From assembly GCA_038521345.1 (NCBI GenBank), contig JBCBKU010000027.1:1-34604 (forward strand): DNA of 34,604 nt, given 5' to 3'. Numbering within the stretch: the stretch's first letter is position 1; each line of letters opens with the position of its first letter. This document shows positions 32,884-34,604 of this stretch, in pieces. The translations under genes were made by a program, and so were the position numbers. The notes beneath the pieces are model-generated. The model ran no database searches, had not been told where the DNA came from, and saw only the letters and a program-made list of their open reading frames with translations. This DNA comes from JBCBKU01 sp038521345 (GTDB lineage: Bacteria; Pseudomonadota; Alphaproteobacteria; Rhodobacterales; Rhodobacteraceae).

Positions 32884-33645
32884 ATGAAAGTGCTCGTGCC
32901 GGTCAAAAGGGTGATCGACTACAACGTGAAGGTCCGGGTTAAAGCGGACGGGTCCGGGGTGGATCTCGCCAACGTCAAGATGTCCATGAACCCCTTCGAT
33001 GAAATTGCTGTCGAAGAAGCCATTCGACTCAAAGAGGCCGGCAAGGCCGACGAGGTCGTTGCCGTTTCGATCGGCGTCAAACAGGCGCAGGAGACCCTGC
33101 GCACCGCGCTGGCCATGGGCGCTGACCGTGCCATTCTGGTGATTGCCGCGGACGATGTGCACACTGATATCGAGCCGCTGTCTGTCGCCAAGATTCTGAA
33201 AGGCGTTGTCGAAGCTGAAGAGCCCGGTCTTGTTCTTATGGGCAAACAAGCCATCGATAACGATATGAACGCCACAGGCCAAATGCTGGCCGCTTTGCTG
33301 GGCTGGGCGCAGGGCACCTTTGCGTCGAAACTGGATGTGGATGGCGACAGCGCGACGGTCACCCGCGAAGTCGACGGCGGCCTGCAGACCATCGCGGTCA
33401 AAATGCCAGCCATCGTTACCGTGGACCTACGGCTAAACGAGCCGCGCTATGCGTCGCTGCCGAACATCATGAAGGCCAAGAAGAAGCCGATGGACGAAAA
33501 GACGCCGGACGACTTCGGCGTTGACGTAGCACCGCGTCTGACAGTGCTTAAGACCGCAGAGCCCGAGGCACGCAAGGCGGGGGTCAAAGTTGGATCTGTT
33601 GACGAACTGGTGGCAAAACTCAAAGACGAAGCAGGAGTGATCTGA
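32884..33645 (+). CDS. etfB: Electron transfer flavoprotein subunit beta
   Basis: This 253-residue EtfB is the AMP-binding subunit of the heterodimeric ETF that takes electrons from acyl-CoA and related dehydrogenases to ETF:quinone oxidoreductase. Typical segments are MKVLVPVKRVIDYNVKVR at the start, SMNPFDEIAVEEAIRLKEAG and VTVDLRLNEPRYASLPNIMK. A GGAG site precedes the ATG by 9 nt. Its TGA overlaps the etfA ATG, so translation is coupled. Confidence 0.98.
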   Translation: MKVLVPVKRVIDYNVKVRVKADGSGVDLANVKMSMNPFDEIAVEEAIRLKEAGKADEVVAVSIGVKQAQETLRTALAMGADRAILVIAADDVHTDIEPLSVAKILKGVVEAEEPGLVLMGKQAIDNDMNATGQMLAALLGWAQGTFASKLDVDGDSATVTREVDGGLQTIAVKMPAIVTVDLRLNEPRYASLPNIMKAKKKPMDEKTPDDFGVDVAPRLTVLKTAEPEARKAGVKVGSVDELVAKLKDEAGVI

Positions 33646-34571
33646 TGGCTGTACTTCTTCTTGCCGAGGTTACAGACGGCGCCCTCGCTGTGGATGCCAC
33701 CGCAAAGGCGGTAACTGCCGCCGCGATGATGGGGGACGTCACAATCCTATGCGCCTCCTCGGACGGTTCGTCGGCGGCCGAGGCCGCGGCCAAGCTCGAT
33801 GGCGTAACCAAGGTCCTGACTGCGGACGCCGCCGTGTATGGGCATGATCTTGCCGAGCCCGTGGCCGATCTGATCGTTTCGCTTGCGGGGAACTACGATC
33901 ACATCGTCGCGCCTGCGACCAGCAACGCCAAGAACATCCTTCCGCGGGTTGCTGCGCTTTTGGATGTCATGGTGATTTCGGACGTCTCGGCTGTTGTCGA
34001 CTCCGACACGTTCGAGCGACCGATATATGCTGGCAATGCGGTGCAAACGGTCAAATCAGCTGACTCTAAGAAAGTAGTGTCAATCCGGACTTCTACTTTT
34101 GAAGCCGCTGGCCAAAGCACGACTGTGCCGATTGAGGCGATCGCCACTGCCGAGGATCCGGGCTTGTCATCTTGGGTCGAAGACAAGGTCGCCGAAAGTG
34201 ACCGCCCAGAACTCACCTCGGCCGGAATCGTTGTGTCCGGTGGGCGCGGCGTGGGATCGGAAGACGATTTCGCCATGATCGAGAAGCTTGCCGACAAACT
34301 CGGCGCCGCGGTGGGCGCGTCGCGTGCGGCGGTCGATTCGGGCTATGCGCCGAACGACTGGCAGGTTGGACAGACCGGAAAAGTCGTCGCACCTGATCTT
34401 TACGTCGCCGTCGGGATATCTGGCGCGATCCAGCACCTTGCTGGGATGAAGGATTCCAAGATCATCGTCGCCATCAACAAGGACGAGGAAGCTCCGATCT
34501 TTCAGGTGGCGGACTACGGTCTCGTCGCCGACCTTTTCACGGCTGTGCCAGAACTCATCGAGAAACTCTGA
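33645..34571 (+). CDS. etfA: Electron transfer flavoprotein subunit alpha
   Basis: This 308-residue EtfA carries the FAD. The C-terminal FAD domain has ASRAAVDSGYAPNDWQVGQT, then APDLYVAVGISGAIQHLAGM and IVAINKDEEAPIFQVADYG, the hallmark of the family. The N-terminal domain interacts with EtfB. It starts at the ATG overlapping the etfB stop by one base. Confidence 0.98.
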   Translation: MAVLLLAEVTDGALAVDATAKAVTAAAMMGDVTILCASSDGSSAAEAAAKLDGVTKVLTADAAVYGHDLAEPVADLIVSLAGNYDHIVAPATSNAKNILPRVAALLDVMVISDVSAVVDSDTFERPIYAGNAVQTVKSADSKKVVSIRTSTFEAAGQSTTVPIEAIATAEDPGLSSWVEDKVAESDRPELTSAGIVVSGGRGVGSEDDFAMIEKLADKLGAAVGASRAAVDSGYAPNDWQVGQTGKVVAPDLYVAVGISGAIQHLAGMKDSKIIVAINKDEEAPIFQVADYGLVADLFTAVPELIEKL

Positions 34572-34604
34572 ACACCCGCCTAGACGAACGGTTCGGCGAC
34601 CCCG

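Overview
The window is a chromosomal stretch of a high-GC alphaproteobacterium, most likely Rhodobacterales (Roseobacter group). The reasons are the tRNA-Trp, secE, nusG, rplKA, rplJL, rpoBC, rpsL-rpsG-fusA-tuf order on one strand, a duplicated tuf, an A/G-rich L7/L12 hinge, and typical companions of this group (Hint-domain protein, twin-transmembrane HIG1-like protein, PduO-type adenosyltransferase next to etfBA). This placement is inference; no rRNA gene is present to confirm it.

Layout. Positions 1-3108 (minus) hold the str operon (rpsL, rpsG, fusA, start of tuf) behind a near-consensus promoter at 3311-3339. Positions 3347-5471 hold a DMT-family exporter (minus) and a lamin-tail/Hint protein (plus). 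Positions 5528-15361 (minus) are rplJ, rplL, rpoB and rpoC. Positions 15637-19539 separate rplJ from rplA and hold a SulP transporter, a rhodanese, an AraC-type regulator and an orphan histidine kinase. Positions 19605-20738 (minus) are rplK and rplA. Positions 21020-22103 (plus) are a cytochrome b561 and a Rieske-like protein whose second cluster-binding box is broken. Positions 22174-23836 (minus) are nusG, secE and tRNA-Trp, with an unrecognised gene lying antisense between secE and the tRNA. Positions 24118-26341 (plus) hold an exported MsrB-like protein, a small exported protein and a possible methyltransferase. Positions 26403-30658 (minus) are a second tuf, a lipoprotein and parC. Positions 30706-34571 are an SDR, a HIG1-like protein, a cobalamin adenosyltransferase, a VOC protein (minus) and etfBA.

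How it works together. Most of the DNA encodes the core transcription and translation machinery: the RNA polymerase core, NusG, SecE, ribosomal proteins S7, S12, L1, L7/L12, L10 and L11, and EF-G and EF-Tu. The accessory genes are inserted at operon boundaries and do not interrupt a co-transcribed pair.

Most distinctive signals. Several ribosomal operons carry leader structures that look regulatory: a terminator-like hairpin between the str promoter and rpsL, a leader segment complementary to the rplJ ribosome-binding region, two repeats competing for one partner upstream of rpoB, and a terminator-like hairpin 18 nt from the second tuf start. The other items worth a look are the degenerate Rieske/b561 pair, the antisense gene between tRNA-Trp and secE, and the lamin-tail/Hint fusion. 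No CRISPR array, insertion sequence or prophage was seen.
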